Positions 41,176 through 50,366 of a DNA stretch of 64,000 nt are shown one piece after another. The DNA comes from Kibdelosporangium sp. MJ126-NF4 (GTDB lineage: Bacteria; Actinomycetota; Actinomycetes; Mycobacteriales; Pseudonocardiaceae): contig NZ_CDME01000016.1 in assembly GCF_000826545.1 (NCBI RefSeq), positions 496,001 to 560,000 of the forward strand, in the 5' to 3' direction. The first letter of the stretch is position 1, and every line of letters starts with the position of its first letter. Under the pieces are notes generated by a model. The model had not been told where the DNA came from, did not search any database, and saw only the letters and a program-made list of their open reading frames with translations. A program made the translations under genes and the position numbers.

Positions 41176-42819
41176 ATGACGAGCGCCGACGACGATCATG
41201 AGAGCGGTTTCGTAGCGGTCACCGCGATGACAGGCCGTTTCCCCGGCGCCTCGAATGTCGAGGAGTTCTGGGAAAACCTCCTCCAGGGCAAGGAAACCAT
41301 CACACAACTGGCAACCGACGAGCCGGACTACCGTCCGGCGTACGGGCTGCTGGCCGGGGTGGACGAGTTCGACGCGGACTTCTTCGGGTACGGCCCCGAG
41401 GAAGCGCCGATCGTCGATCCCCAGCACCGGCTGCTGCTGGAATGCGCGCACGAGGTGGTGGAGCGTGCCGGGCACGGTGGCCCCGAACGGCTGGTGACGG
41501 GCGTCTTCGTCGGCGGGTCCACCACGGACCACGCCGCCGAGGTCCGCGCCCGGATGCCATCGGCGACCGAGACCTCGATCCGGCTCGGCAACGATCTCGA
41601 CTACCTCAGCACCCGGATCGCTTACAAACTGGGCCTTTCCGGCCCGGCGATGACCGTGCTGACGGCTTGTTCGTCGTCGCTTGTCGCTGTGCACCTTGCC
41701 ATCCAGTCCCTGCTGTCCGGCGACTGCGCGATGGCGCTCGCGGGCGGCGCGAGCGTGCTCGTGGGCACACCGCGCCCACGCCACGACCCGGACGGGATCT
41801 TCTCCCCCACCGGCCACTGCCGCCCCTTCGACGCGGCCGGTGACGGCACGGTCGGCGCCAGCGCGGTCGGGCTGGTCGTGTTGCGTCCACTGGCCGAGGC
41901 ACGTGCCGACGGCGACCACATCCACGCCGTGATCCGGGGGACCGCGGTGAACAACGACGGCCGCGCCAAGATCGGCTTCACCGCACCGAGCGTGTCCGGT
42001 CAGGCCACGGCCGCTCGCACCGCGCACCTGGTGGCCGGGGTCGGCGCGGACGAGATCGGCTACGTCGAGGCGCACGGCACCGCGACCGCTCTTGGCGACC
42101 CGATGGAGATCGCGGCGCTGACGCAGGCGTTCCGGGACAGCACCGACGAGAGCGGATACTGCCGGATCGGCTCGGTCAAGGCGAACATCGGCCACGCCGA
42201 CGCGGCAGCAGGGGTGGTCGGGTTGATCAAGACCGTGTTGAGCGTCGAACACGCCGTGCTCCCGGCGAGCCCGCATTACACACAGTCCAATCCGGACATC
42301 GACTTCCCCGCGTCGCCGTTCGTGGTCAACACCCGGACGCAGCCATGGGAGACGGCCGGTCGTCCCCGGATCGCGGGCGTCAACGCGATCGGTGTCGGCG
42401 GCACCAACGCCCACGCCGTGATCGCACAAGCCCCTGCGCCGCTCGGGACGACACCGGGCGCACCGCACCAGCTCCTGGTGGTCTCGGCGAGGACCGAGGA
42501 CGCCGCGACGTGCGCGGTGGAGCAACTCGCCCGGCACCTGGCCGACCACCCCGAGCTGGACCTCGCCGATGTGGCGTGGACGTTGCAAACCGGCCGCACA
42601 CACCATGCCGTGCGCCGGTTCGCCGTGGCGTCGGACATCGACTCGGCTGTGGCCGCGCTGAACGGGGACGTCCACACCGGACCGGAGGAACTGTCGACAC
42701 TGGGCCGCCGGTGGGTTTCCGGCGAATCCGTGGACTTCGTGGCCCTGCACGAGGACGACCAGCGGCGGCGGGTCATCCTGCCCACCTATCCGTTCCAGCG
42801 GCGGCGCCACACCGTGTGA
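41176..42819 (+). CDS. AT-less type I ketosynthase
   Basis: A 547-residue protein. A modular-type KS (about 10-430) has its triad intact: Cys165 (TACSSS), His300 (EAHGTATALGDP), His340 (NIGHADA). It is followed by the KS-to-AT linker (LLVVSARTEDAATCAVEQL, VAWTLQTGRTHHAVRRFAV) and then directly by the post-AT segment ending LPTYPFQRRRHTV. The AT itself is missing and no ACP is attached. It looks like a module from which the AT was precisely lost. It is divergent from the operon and separated from the MFS gene by a terminator; it may work in trans on the cluster's carriers. Confidence 0.85.
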   Translation: MTSADDDHESGFVAVTAMTGRFPGASNVEEFWENLLQGKETITQLATDEPDYRPAYGLLAGVDEFDADFFGYGPEEAPIVDPQHRLLLECAHEVVERAGHGGPERLVTGVFVGGSTTDHAAEVRARMPSATETSIRLGNDLDYLSTRIAYKLGLSGPAMTVLTACSSSLVAVHLAIQSLLSGDCAMALAGGASVLVGTPRPRHDPDGIFSPTGHCRPFDAAGDGTVGASAVGLVVLRPLAEARADGDHIHAVIRGTAVNNDGRAKIGFTAPSVSGQATAARTAHLVAGVGADEIGYVEAHGTATALGDPMEIAALTQAFRDSTDESGYCRIGSVKANIGHADAAAGVVGLIKTVLSVEHAVLPASPHYTQSNPDIDFPASPFVVNTRTQPWETAGRPRIAGVNAIGVGGTNAHAVIAQAPAPLGTTPGAPHQLLVVSARTEDAATCAVEQLARHLADHPELDLADVAWTLQTGRTHHAVRRFAVASDIDSAVAALNGDVHTGPEELSTLGRRWVSGESVDFVALHEDDQRRRVILPTYPFQRRRHTV

Positions 42820-42821
42820 GA

Positions 42822-42859
42822 ACCAAGGCGGGCGCAGTGAACGCTGCGCCCGCCTTGGT
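42822..42859. terminator. Perfect 16-bp bidirectional hairpin
   Basis: Arms 42822-42837 and 42844-42859 are exact reverse complements with a 6-nt loop, between the convergent KS and MFS stops. Confidence 0.85.
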
Positions 42860-42861
42860 GT

Positions 42862-44109
42862 TCACGACTCAGGCGTCGACTCGGTGTACTCCCGCATCTT
42901 CGGGATGGGCGAGAACAGCGGCGGCAGGAACGACAACACGTTGAGCGCCGCGGCGATCCAGAAGACCCCTTGCAGGCCAATGGGTTCGACCAGCAGGCCG
43001 CCACCGGCCGCGCCGAGCGGGATAACTCCCCATGTGGCGAACCGGAACACGGAGTTCATCCGGCCGAGCAGATGCGACGGCGTCACCGCCTGACACAGGC
43101 TGACCTGCAGGACGTTGAAGATGTAGGCACCGAGAAACACGACGAAGAGCCCGGCGCCGAAGCCCACCGGCCCGGCCGACAGCGGCAGGATGGCCGAGCC
43201 GCCGGTGAACAGCACGATCGCGACCATGAAAGCCGTGCCGGTGCCGAACTTCCTGGCGAACGGCTCGGCCACCAGCGCCCCGACGATGCCTCCGCCGTTG
43301 CCGACCGCGAGCACGACACCGATCATCGCCGGGCTCATCAGCAGCACGTCCGCCGCGTACACCACCTGAAGGGCGAGCACGGCCGCGAACGCCAACTCGG
43401 CGAGTGTCGCGCAGAGCAACAGCGGGCGGATCAGCGGGTGACTGAAGACGAACCGGAGGCCTTCACGGATCTCCTTGCGCAGGTTGACCTTCTGTGTCGT
43501 CGGCGCCGCACGGGGCTTGCCCTTGATGAACACCACGAAGTAGGCGGACGCCAGGTAGGTGATCGCGTCGGCGAGGATGGCCAGCGGCGCGGTGAGCACC
43601 TGGACGAGGAAGCCGCCGACGCCGGGGCCACCGATCTGTGCCACCGAGCGGGAAAGCTCCAGCTTGCCGTTGGCGTCGACGAGTTTCTCCTCCTCAACCA
43701 GGTCGGGGAGGATGGACAGCTGGGCGACGTCGAAGAACAGTGTGCCGAGGCCGATCATGAACGCCACCGCGTACAGCAACGGCATGCTGAGCATGTCGAG
43801 CCACAGCGCGAAAGGCACGGCCAGCAGGGCAACGGCTCGTCCGATGTCGGCGACGACCATCACCGTCCGCAGCGGCAACCGCTCCACCCAGACACCGACC
43901 GGCAGGCCGACGAGCACGATCGGCACGTACTCGACCGCCCACAACAGGCCGACCTCGAACGCCGACGCGTCCAGGAAGAACAGTCCCACCAAGGGTAACG
44001 CGAGCAGGGTGACGCTCGTGCCGAACAACGTGACGGTCTGGGACAGCCAGAGATTGCGGAATCCGGCAACCCGCCACAGGCTCTGCCTCGTCTCCGGCCG
44101 GGTGGTCAT
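42862..44109 (-). CDS. MFS exporter (EntS-like, 12 TM)
   Basis: A 415-residue major facilitator of the enterobactin-exporter/macrolide-efflux group: N-terminal FRNLWLSQTVTLFGTSVTLLALP, the loop 2-3 motif as VGVWVERLPLRTVM, LEEEKLVDANGKLELSRSV in the centre and FRFATWGVIPLGAAGGGLL in the C-half. It probably exports the cluster product or gives self-resistance. It is convergent with the AT-less KS and has its own promoter region of about 325 bp. Confidence 0.88.
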   Translation of the reverse strand: MTTRPETRQSLWRVAGFRNLWLSQTVTLFGTSVTLLALPLVGLFFLDASAFEVGLLWAVEYVPIVLVGLPVGVWVERLPLRTVMVVADIGRAVALLAVPFALWLDMLSMPLLYAVAFMIGLGTLFFDVAQLSILPDLVEEEKLVDANGKLELSRSVAQIGGPGVGGFLVQVLTAPLAILADAITYLASAYFVVFIKGKPRAAPTTQKVNLRKEIREGLRFVFSHPLIRPLLLCATLAELAFAAVLALQVVYAADVLLMSPAMIGVVLAVGNGGGIVGALVAEPFARKFGTGTAFMVAIVLFTGGSAILPLSAGPVGFGAGLFVVFLGAYIFNVLQVSLCQAVTPSHLLGRMNSVFRFATWGVIPLGAAGGGLLVEPIGLQGVFWIAAALNVLSFLPPLFSPIPKMREYTESTPES

Positions 44110-44434
44110 CGTCCGCGCCCATCATCGATCCTGTCTGACATCAAGGAAAACGTCCCCTCTCGAACGGCCCGCTCGACGCGCGGGGCCGGAGTTGGCCAGG
44201 CGAAGGCCAAGTCCACCACAACGAACCACCGGGAAACCCAACTCCGAGCCGAACACTCGGTGATCTCAGGGTGTACGACCGGACACCGGTTGATCCACAA
44301 TGGACTCGACGGGAATGGCGAGAAGTGGACACACCGAAACCGTTGACAGCCGGGACAGGGATTCCATGCAGCCATTCGGGTGAATGGGGTCGGACCCGGG
44401 ACCAGTCCCGTGCCGGGTGCCGGATCATCGGGGC
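44110..44434. other. Intergenic gap between MFS exporter and P-loop ATPase
   Basis: 325 bp between divergent genes. It contains a TTGACA at 44343-44348, but no acceptable -10 at 16-19 bp, and no clear inverted repeat or RNA gene. It marks the likely right edge of the biosynthetic cluster. Confidence 0.4.
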
Positions 44435-46348
44435 ATGACCTCCGCACTCCAGCGGTTGCGTTTCGGGTACGAGGACGCCGAACGCGACATCACGGGCGGG
44501 CTCCTGCGCGAGAGCTTCGTCCGCACGATGGCCTACGAGGCGACCGTGTCCGGCCGCAAGATGCTGATCATCGGCAGGAAGGGCGCGGGCAAGAGCGCGA
44601 TCTGCATGCGGATCGCGGCAGAGGACACCAACCCGAACAACACGATCCTGATCACCCCCGACGACGCGCTGGGCAGTGAGATCCGCCGCTTCGAGCTGCA
44701 GGGCCTGACAGGGGACACCGCGAGATCCCTCGTCTGGCGGTACATGTTCGCTGTTCGCGCGGCCCAGTACCTGGTTTCGAACGCCCGCAGAGCACGCCGT
44801 GGGCTCCGGAAGCACAGGGCGATCAGGGTCCTGCGGCGCTTCCTCAAGGCCAACGGCGAACTGCCCAGCCAGAACCCCGGCGGCAAGCTCGCGCAGACCG
44901 TCAGCGGCCTGCAGAAGACGTCACTGTCCCTTGAGGCGTTCGGGATCAAGACAGGGCTGGAGATGGGCCGGGCGCCGTCGGAGGGCGCTCAGGCGACCCG
45001 GCAGTTGGAGGTCGTCGAACGCGGTGTCGCCGACGCCTTCGCCGAACTCGGCCGCGTCTCCACGCCCCCGGCCGTGCTGCTGTTGGTCGACCAGCTCGAA
45101 CAGGTGTGGTCGGCGGAGCCGGACGCGCACTCGATGATCATCGGCCTGCTCCTGGCCGCCAAGCACGTCACGGCCTACTACGGCGGCGCGATGCGCTGCC
45201 TGGTCTTCCTCCGGTCCGACATCTACGACTCGCTGTCCTTCCCCGACGGCGACAAGTTCCGTGGCGACGAACTGCGCCTCGGCTGGACGAACGACTCCCT
45301 GATGGAACTGGCGCTGACCCGGGCCCGTGCGTCGGTCGGCGCCGGGCTGAGCGCCGAGCAGCTCTGGACCGAGGTGTTCCCCGGCCGTGTCGCGGGCGAG
45401 GCGACCACCACGTTCCTGTTGTCGCGCGCGCTGCCGCGGCCGCGTGACGTCATCCAGTACCTGAACCTGGCCCGTGACGTGGCCGTCCAGAACGGCCACG
45501 ACCGGATGCTCGAAGAGGACGTGCTCCTGGCCACCCGGCAGTTCTCCGAGTGGAAACTCAAGGACCTGACGCAGGAGTACCTGGTCGCGCACCCGTACCT
45601 GGAGCGCCTCTTCCCGCTGTTCCAGAACGCGGGGTACGTCGTCATGCGCAACGTCCTGGCCGGGCGCCTGGCGCACACGGCCGGGACGCTGCACAGCCAG
45701 TTCCCGGCCTACGAGCATTCGCTGACGCTTCCCGGTGTGATCGACACCCTGTACTCGGTCGGCTTCATCGGTGTCCGGCGCGGCAACGACGTGGTCTACG
45801 CGGGCGGCGCGGACCTGTCCGTCCAGCCGTACGAGTCGGAGTTCCACATCCACCCGTGTTTCCGGGACGCACTGGGCGCGACGAACGCGGTCGACATCCA
45901 CGCGTACACACCGCTGGTCATCACCGCGATCGAGTCGCAGGTCGTCGGCGGGCCCGCGCAGGGGTCGATGGTCAGGGTGGCGCGCGCCGGGCGGGAACAC
46001 CGGCTGCTGCGCAGCCTGATCCGCGCCTGTCAGACGCTCGTCAACCAGATCGGCCGCGCGGTGGACCTGCCCGCGGACACGCGCCACGAGATCACCACGC
46101 AGGTGAGCCGGATCATGGACGACGCGCGGCAGGCGTCGGAAGCGCTGGACGCAGGCCACCAGATCAACGTCAACGACCACGTCCTCGCCGCCGCGACCTA
46201 CCTGCACGCGCTCGCGGCGCAGCTCAGGGCAAGCGGGATGAACGGCATGACCGGCGCGGACAGTGTCAGCGCCGGGATCGCCGAGGAGGCACGAGGGTTG
46301 ACCGCCGGTGTCGGCGGTTTCACGGGGGGTTCCGGCGACAACAGATGA
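44435..46348 (+). CDS. P-loop ATPase of the Sll1717 type
   Basis: A 637-residue predicted cytosolic ATPase. FGYEDAERD precedes a Walker A loop GRKGAGKS (47-54). A Walker B-like strand AVLLLVDQLEQVW follows much later, and a sensor-like LVFLRSDIYDSL. The C-terminal third is mixed helical with no recognisable effector. Proteins of this group are scattered among accessory genes and are suspected in conflict or stress functions, without a firm role. ATG 44435 was chosen; the frame extends to 44384. It is not in an obvious operon (the next gene is 34 bp downstream, but an unrelated decarboxylase). Confidence 0.7.
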   Translation: MTSALQRLRFGYEDAERDITGGLLRESFVRTMAYEATVSGRKMLIIGRKGAGKSAICMRIAAEDTNPNNTILITPDDALGSEIRRFELQGLTGDTARSLVWRYMFAVRAAQYLVSNARRARRGLRKHRAIRVLRRFLKANGELPSQNPGGKLAQTVSGLQKTSLSLEAFGIKTGLEMGRAPSEGAQATRQLEVVERGVADAFAELGRVSTPPAVLLLVDQLEQVWSAEPDAHSMIIGLLLAAKHVTAYYGGAMRCLVFLRSDIYDSLSFPDGDKFRGDELRLGWTNDSLMELALTRARASVGAGLSAEQLWTEVFPGRVAGEATTTFLLSRALPRPRDVIQYLNLARDVAVQNGHDRMLEEDVLLATRQFSEWKLKDLTQEYLVAHPYLERLFPLFQNAGYVVMRNVLAGRLAHTAGTLHSQFPAYEHSLTLPGVIDTLYSVGFIGVRRGNDVVYAGGADLSVQPYESEFHIHPCFRDALGATNAVDIHAYTPLVITAIESQVVGGPAQGSMVRVARAGREHRLLRSLIRACQTLVNQIGRAVDLPADTRHEITTQVSRIMDDARQASEALDAGHQINVNDHVLAAATYLHALAAQLRASGMNGMTGADSVSAGIAEEARGLTAGVGGFTGGSGDNR

Positions 46349-46382
46349 GGCCCTGACACCGTAGCCACGCTACGATCACGTC

Positions 46383-47603
46383 ATGTCCGACCTGACCAGC
46401 GCGTTCGCCGCCGACGCCGAGGGGCTGGAGTGGGCGGTCCGGGAGTTCTGCCGCGTGCACGGCGAGCCCGCGCGGGAGGCGACCGTGACGCTTCCCGACC
46501 AGTTGGCGGACGACGGCGCCGGTGAGTCCGCCGCGCTGTCAACGTTGTTGGACGCGGTGGTCCGGCCCGCGCGGCGGTTGGGCGAACCGGGATTCTTCGC
46601 GCACATGGATCCGCCGACGCCGTGGGTGGCGTGGGCGGCGGCGCTGTGGGCGGCCGGACTGAACCAGAACCTGTTGCATGTGGACACCGCGCCGGTCGCG
46701 CGTGACCTGGAGAACACCGTGATCGGCTGGCTCGCTCCGGCGTTCGGCATGTCCGGCGGACATCTGGTGCCCGGGTCGACGGTCGCCAACCTCACCGCGC
46801 TGTGGGCGGCCCGTGACCTGCGAGGTGTGGACACGGTCGTGACGGCGCCGACCAGTCACCTCAGTATCCGGAAAGCCGCGCACCTGCTGGGATTGCGTGT
46901 GGTCGAGCTTGCGGTGGACGCCGACGGCCGCGCGGATCCCGACCGGCTGCCCGAGCTTGACCACGCGGCCGTGGTGTTGACCGCGGGAACGGTCGCGGCC
47001 GGTCTTGTCGACCCGTTGCGTCGTCCGTCCGGAGTGGGCTGGGTGCACGTGGATGCCGCGTGGGGCGGGCCGCTTCGGCTGTCCCAGAGGCATTCCGCGA
47101 TCCTGGACGGCATCGAGCAGGCCGATTCCGTGTCGGTGTCGGCGCACAAGTGGCTGTTCCAGCCCAAGGAGTCGGCGATGGTGCTGTTCGCCGACGCGGA
47201 GCAGGCGCACACCGCGTTGTCGTTCGGCGGCGGCTACCTGGCCGTTCCCAACGTCGGGCTGCTCGGCTCGCACGGGACCACCGCGTTGCCGTTGGCCGCT
47301 ACTTTGTTGGCGTGGGGGCGTTCCGGAGTCGCCGCGCGGATCGACCACTGCATGGACCTGGCCCGGCGGCTGACCGACCGGATCGAACGCGAACCGCGCC
47401 TGGAGTTGCGACACCGGCCGCAGACCGGCGTCGTGCTGTGGCGTGTGCGGGGCCAGGACACTCGTGCTGTCCGGGCGAACCTGCGTGACGCGTTCGTGTC
47501 GCTGACCGAGCTCGACGGCCAGACGTGGCTGAGGTCGGTGGCCGCCAACCCGATGGCCGATCCGGAACTCGTCGTCGACCGGGTGCTCGCCGCCGCTCCG
47601 TGA
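46383..47603 (+). CDS. PLP-dependent group II decarboxylase-like enzyme
   Basis: A 406-residue fold-type I PLP enzyme. Typical elements: GHLVPGSTVANLTALWAAR (phosphate cup), APTSHLSIRKAAHLLGL, WVHVDAAWGGPL (Asp to the pyridine N) and the PLP-Lys motif SVSAHKWLFQPKES. It probably decarboxylates an amino acid (aromatic, diaminobutyrate or similar), but it is shorter than most DDC/GAD proteins at the N-terminus. Promoter not resolved; it may be co-transcribed with the ATPase 34 bp upstream. Confidence 0.82.
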   Translation: MSDLTSAFAADAEGLEWAVREFCRVHGEPAREATVTLPDQLADDGAGESAALSTLLDAVVRPARRLGEPGFFAHMDPPTPWVAWAAALWAAGLNQNLLHVDTAPVARDLENTVIGWLAPAFGMSGGHLVPGSTVANLTALWAARDLRGVDTVVTAPTSHLSIRKAAHLLGLRVVELAVDADGRADPDRLPELDHAAVVLTAGTVAAGLVDPLRRPSGVGWVHVDAAWGGPLRLSQRHSAILDGIEQADSVSVSAHKWLFQPKESAMVLFADAEQAHTALSFGGGYLAVPNVGLLGSHGTTALPLAATLLAWGRSGVAARIDHCMDLARRLTDRIEREPRLELRHRPQTGVVLWRVRGQDTRAVRANLRDAFVSLTELDGQTWLRSVAANPMADPELVVDRVLAAAP

Positions 47604-47678
47604 GGAATCCGCGACGAGTGAAGAGTTTACTTCGTTAGGAGTCTTGCCGAAACTTCTTCACCAAGGCACAGTGCGTGC

Positions 47679-50282
47679 ATGACCGGACGCCTGCTCACCG
47701 CCGTGCTGGCACTGTCACTCCTGTACGTGTCCCCTGCCGGGGCGGACCAGGTTGGGGCGGACCAGGTTGGGGGATTCGCCGCGCCGCTGGCCCCCGGCAC
47801 GGCGACGACCGTGCCAGGCTGGCGGATGCAGACCTCCGCCGTGGCCACACAGGACGGGACGCAGCTGTCCGCCGCCCGGTTCAACGACCGGTCCTGGTAC
47901 GCCGTCCCGGCCCGCTCGACGGTGATGGCCGGGCTGATCGCCAACCGGAAGTACCCTGACCTGAACTACTCGACCACCCTGCGCGACGTGGTCAACGCAG
48001 CCGACTTCACGGTGCCGTGGTGGTACCGGCAGGAGTTCACAGCCGCGCCGGTGCCGGGCAGGCACACGTTTCTGCGGTTGACCGGTGGCGTCATCTCGCG
48101 CGGTGAGCTGTGGGTGAACGGCACCATGGTCGCGGGAACCGACCGGGTCGCCGGTGCCTATCCGCGCCACGAGTTCGACGTCACCAGCCTGCTCAAGCAC
48201 GGCCGCAACGCGATCGCGATCAAGGCGATGCCCGCCGACCCGTTCCGCGACTTCACAGTCAGCTTCCTGGACTGGAGCCCGCCCGCCCCGGACAACAACA
48301 TGGGCGTCTGGCGGGACGTCCAGGTGGCCACCACCGGACCTGTGACGGTGCGCGACGGCCGGGTGCTGACCGCGCTCGACCTGCCGGGGCTCCAGTCGGC
48401 CACGCTCACCGTCAAGGCCGAACTGCGCAACAACACCGACAACCAGGTCAGCACCGTGCTCGCCGGAACGGCCGGGGGCAACCCGTTGTACCAGCGGGTC
48501 ACGTTGTCCCCCAGGCAGACCCAGACGATCACCTTCCCCTTGGTCACCGTGCGCAACCCCCGCGTGTGGTGGCCCGCGCAGTTCGGCGACCAGCCGTTGC
48601 ACCGGCTGGCACTGACCGCGTGGACCGACCACGGCCTGTCCGACCGGGCGGAGTCCGACTTCGGCATCCGGGACGTCCGCTCGGAGCTGACCGCCACCGG
48701 CGCGCGGCAGTTCTTCGTCAACGGCAAGCCTTTCGGTGTCCGCGGCGGCGGGTGGGCATCCGACCTGTACCTGCGCCCGCAGCCCGAGCGGCTGGCCGCC
48801 GAACTGCGGCACGCCCGCGACCTCGGGCTGAACACCCTTCGCCTGGAAGGCAAGGAAGAGGACCACGAACTGCTCGAACTGGCCGACCGGCTGGGTATCA
48901 TGCTGCTGCCCGGCTGGGAGTGCTGCACCAAGTGGGAGAAGTACAGCGGCTGGACCGACGAGGACTACCGCGTCGCGGGCGAATCCACGTCGGCTGAGGC
49001 CACGCGGATGGTGAACCACCCCAGCGTGCTCGGCTTCCTCATCGGCAGCGACAACGCGGCGCCCGCCCGCGTCGAGCAGGTCTACGTGGACGCGTTGCGG
49101 GCCGCGGACTTCCCCGCGCCGATCATCCCGTCCGCCGCCGCGAAAACCACGCCGATGCTCGGCAAGTCGGGGATGAAGATGGACGGGCCCTACTGGTGGG
49201 TGCCGCCGAACTACTGGTACCAGGACAAACTCGGCGGCGCGGCCGGGTTCGCCTCGGAGGTCGGCCCCGGTCCCACCATCCCGGAGCTCGACACGTTGCT
49301 GCGTTACCTGTCGCCGCAGGAGATCGACGACCTGTGGCGCAACCCGGACAAGCCGCAGTACCACCTCGCCAAGAAAGAGGTGTTCTCCAAACTGTCGGTG
49401 TTCTCGACCGCGCTGGCCCAGCGTTACGGCGCGCCGAAGGACCTCAACGACTTCCTGCGCAAGGCCCAGCTGGCCAACTACGAGGCCAACCGCGCCCAGT
49501 TCGAGGCCTACGGCAGGGACTTCGCCGACCCGGTGAACCCGGCAACCGGCGTGATCTACTGGATGACCAACAACGCGTGGCCCACGCTCTACTGGCACCT
49601 GTGGAGCTACGACCTCGCGACGGCGGGCTCGTTCTTCGGCGCGAAGAAGGCGTTGCGCCCGCTGCACGTCCAGTACTCCTACGACGACCGCTCGGTGGTC
49701 CTGGCCAACACGGGGATCGCCGCCGCACCTGGTCTCACCGTGCGCGCCACGGCGTTCGCGCTGGATGGGCGTGTGCTCTCGGACAAGTCCGTCCCGGCAA
49801 CAGCAGCGGCCAACACCTCGCAGCGGGTGCTGGAAGTGCCCAAGCCGGATGCACCGGGGACATATCTGGTCCGGTTGCTGCTGCACGACGCGTCGGGCCG
49901 TGAGGTGGACCGCAACACCTACTGGCTGTCCACTTCGGATGACGTGCTCGACTTCCCGAAGTCCACGTGGTGGTACACGCCGACCACGGCGAGTGCCGAC
50001 CTCACCGGCCTGCAGAACCTCCCGTCGGCCCAGGTCGCCACATCGGTGGCGTACCAGCACAACGGCCTGGATGTCTTGCTGCGCAACGACTCGCCCACGG
50101 TCGCGCTGTCCGTCCGCGCGGACCTGCGCACCGCTCCCGGTGGGGCGCAGGTGCTTCCGGTCACCTGGTCGGACAACTACGTGACGCTCTGGCCAGGTGA
50201 GTCGGTCACGCTGCACGCCTCATATCAGGGCGTGCGACGGCCGCACGTGGAGATCAGCGGGTTCAACGTCGAGCGCCGCTGA
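47679..50282 (+). CDS. Secreted GH2 glycosidase, exo-beta-D-glucosaminidase-like
   Basis: An 867-residue exported enzyme with GH2 architecture: signal peptide (to about 22); jelly-roll sugar-binding domain (about 45-215, ELWVNGTMVAGTD); immunoglobulin-like domain (about 220-330); TIM barrel (about 340-620); further beta domains. Candidate acid/base Asp458 in IGSDNAA and nucleophile Glu527 in FASEVGPGP match the layout of CsxA-type exo-glucosaminidases, which trim chitosan from the non-reducing end. Just after the signal peptide a 15-bp tandem duplication encodes GADQV twice. Chitosan activity is likely, not certain. Confidence 0.8.
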   Translation: MTGRLLTAVLALSLLYVSPAGADQVGADQVGGFAAPLAPGTATTVPGWRMQTSAVATQDGTQLSAARFNDRSWYAVPARSTVMAGLIANRKYPDLNYSTTLRDVVNAADFTVPWWYRQEFTAAPVPGRHTFLRLTGGVISRGELWVNGTMVAGTDRVAGAYPRHEFDVTSLLKHGRNAIAIKAMPADPFRDFTVSFLDWSPPAPDNNMGVWRDVQVATTGPVTVRDGRVLTALDLPGLQSATLTVKAELRNNTDNQVSTVLAGTAGGNPLYQRVTLSPRQTQTITFPLVTVRNPRVWWPAQFGDQPLHRLALTAWTDHGLSDRAESDFGIRDVRSELTATGARQFFVNGKPFGVRGGGWASDLYLRPQPERLAAELRHARDLGLNTLRLEGKEEDHELLELADRLGIMLLPGWECCTKWEKYSGWTDEDYRVAGESTSAEATRMVNHPSVLGFLIGSDNAAPARVEQVYVDALRAADFPAPIIPSAAAKTTPMLGKSGMKMDGPYWWVPPNYWYQDKLGGAAGFASEVGPGPTIPELDTLLRYLSPQEIDDLWRNPDKPQYHLAKKEVFSKLSVFSTALAQRYGAPKDLNDFLRKAQLANYEANRAQFEAYGRDFADPVNPATGVIYWMTNNAWPTLYWHLWSYDLATAGSFFGAKKALRPLHVQYSYDDRSVVLANTGIAAAPGLTVRATAFALDGRVLSDKSVPATAAANTSQRVLEVPKPDAPGTYLVRLLLHDASGREVDRNTYWLSTSDDVLDFPKSTWWYTPTTASADLTGLQNLPSAQVATSVAYQHNGLDVLLRNDSPTVALSVRADLRTAPGGAQVLPVTWSDNYVTLWPGESVTLHASYQGVRRPHVEISGFNVERR

Positions 50283-50366
50283 CGAGACAACGATCACCTC
50301 GAGCTCTGGTCGCAACCGGGCCCCCATTAGCCTGATCGGGTTACATCGGGGAGGCTTGGTTCGAAC

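Noticed and set aside
44343..44348. TTGACA upstream of the P-loop ATPase
   Set aside because: No acceptable -10 at 16-19 bp spacing.
47715..50216. Very long open frame on the minus strand (833 codons)
   Set aside because: Antisense shadow of the GH2 gene: low-complexity Arg/Val/Gly composition and no domain; typical of GC-rich codon bias.
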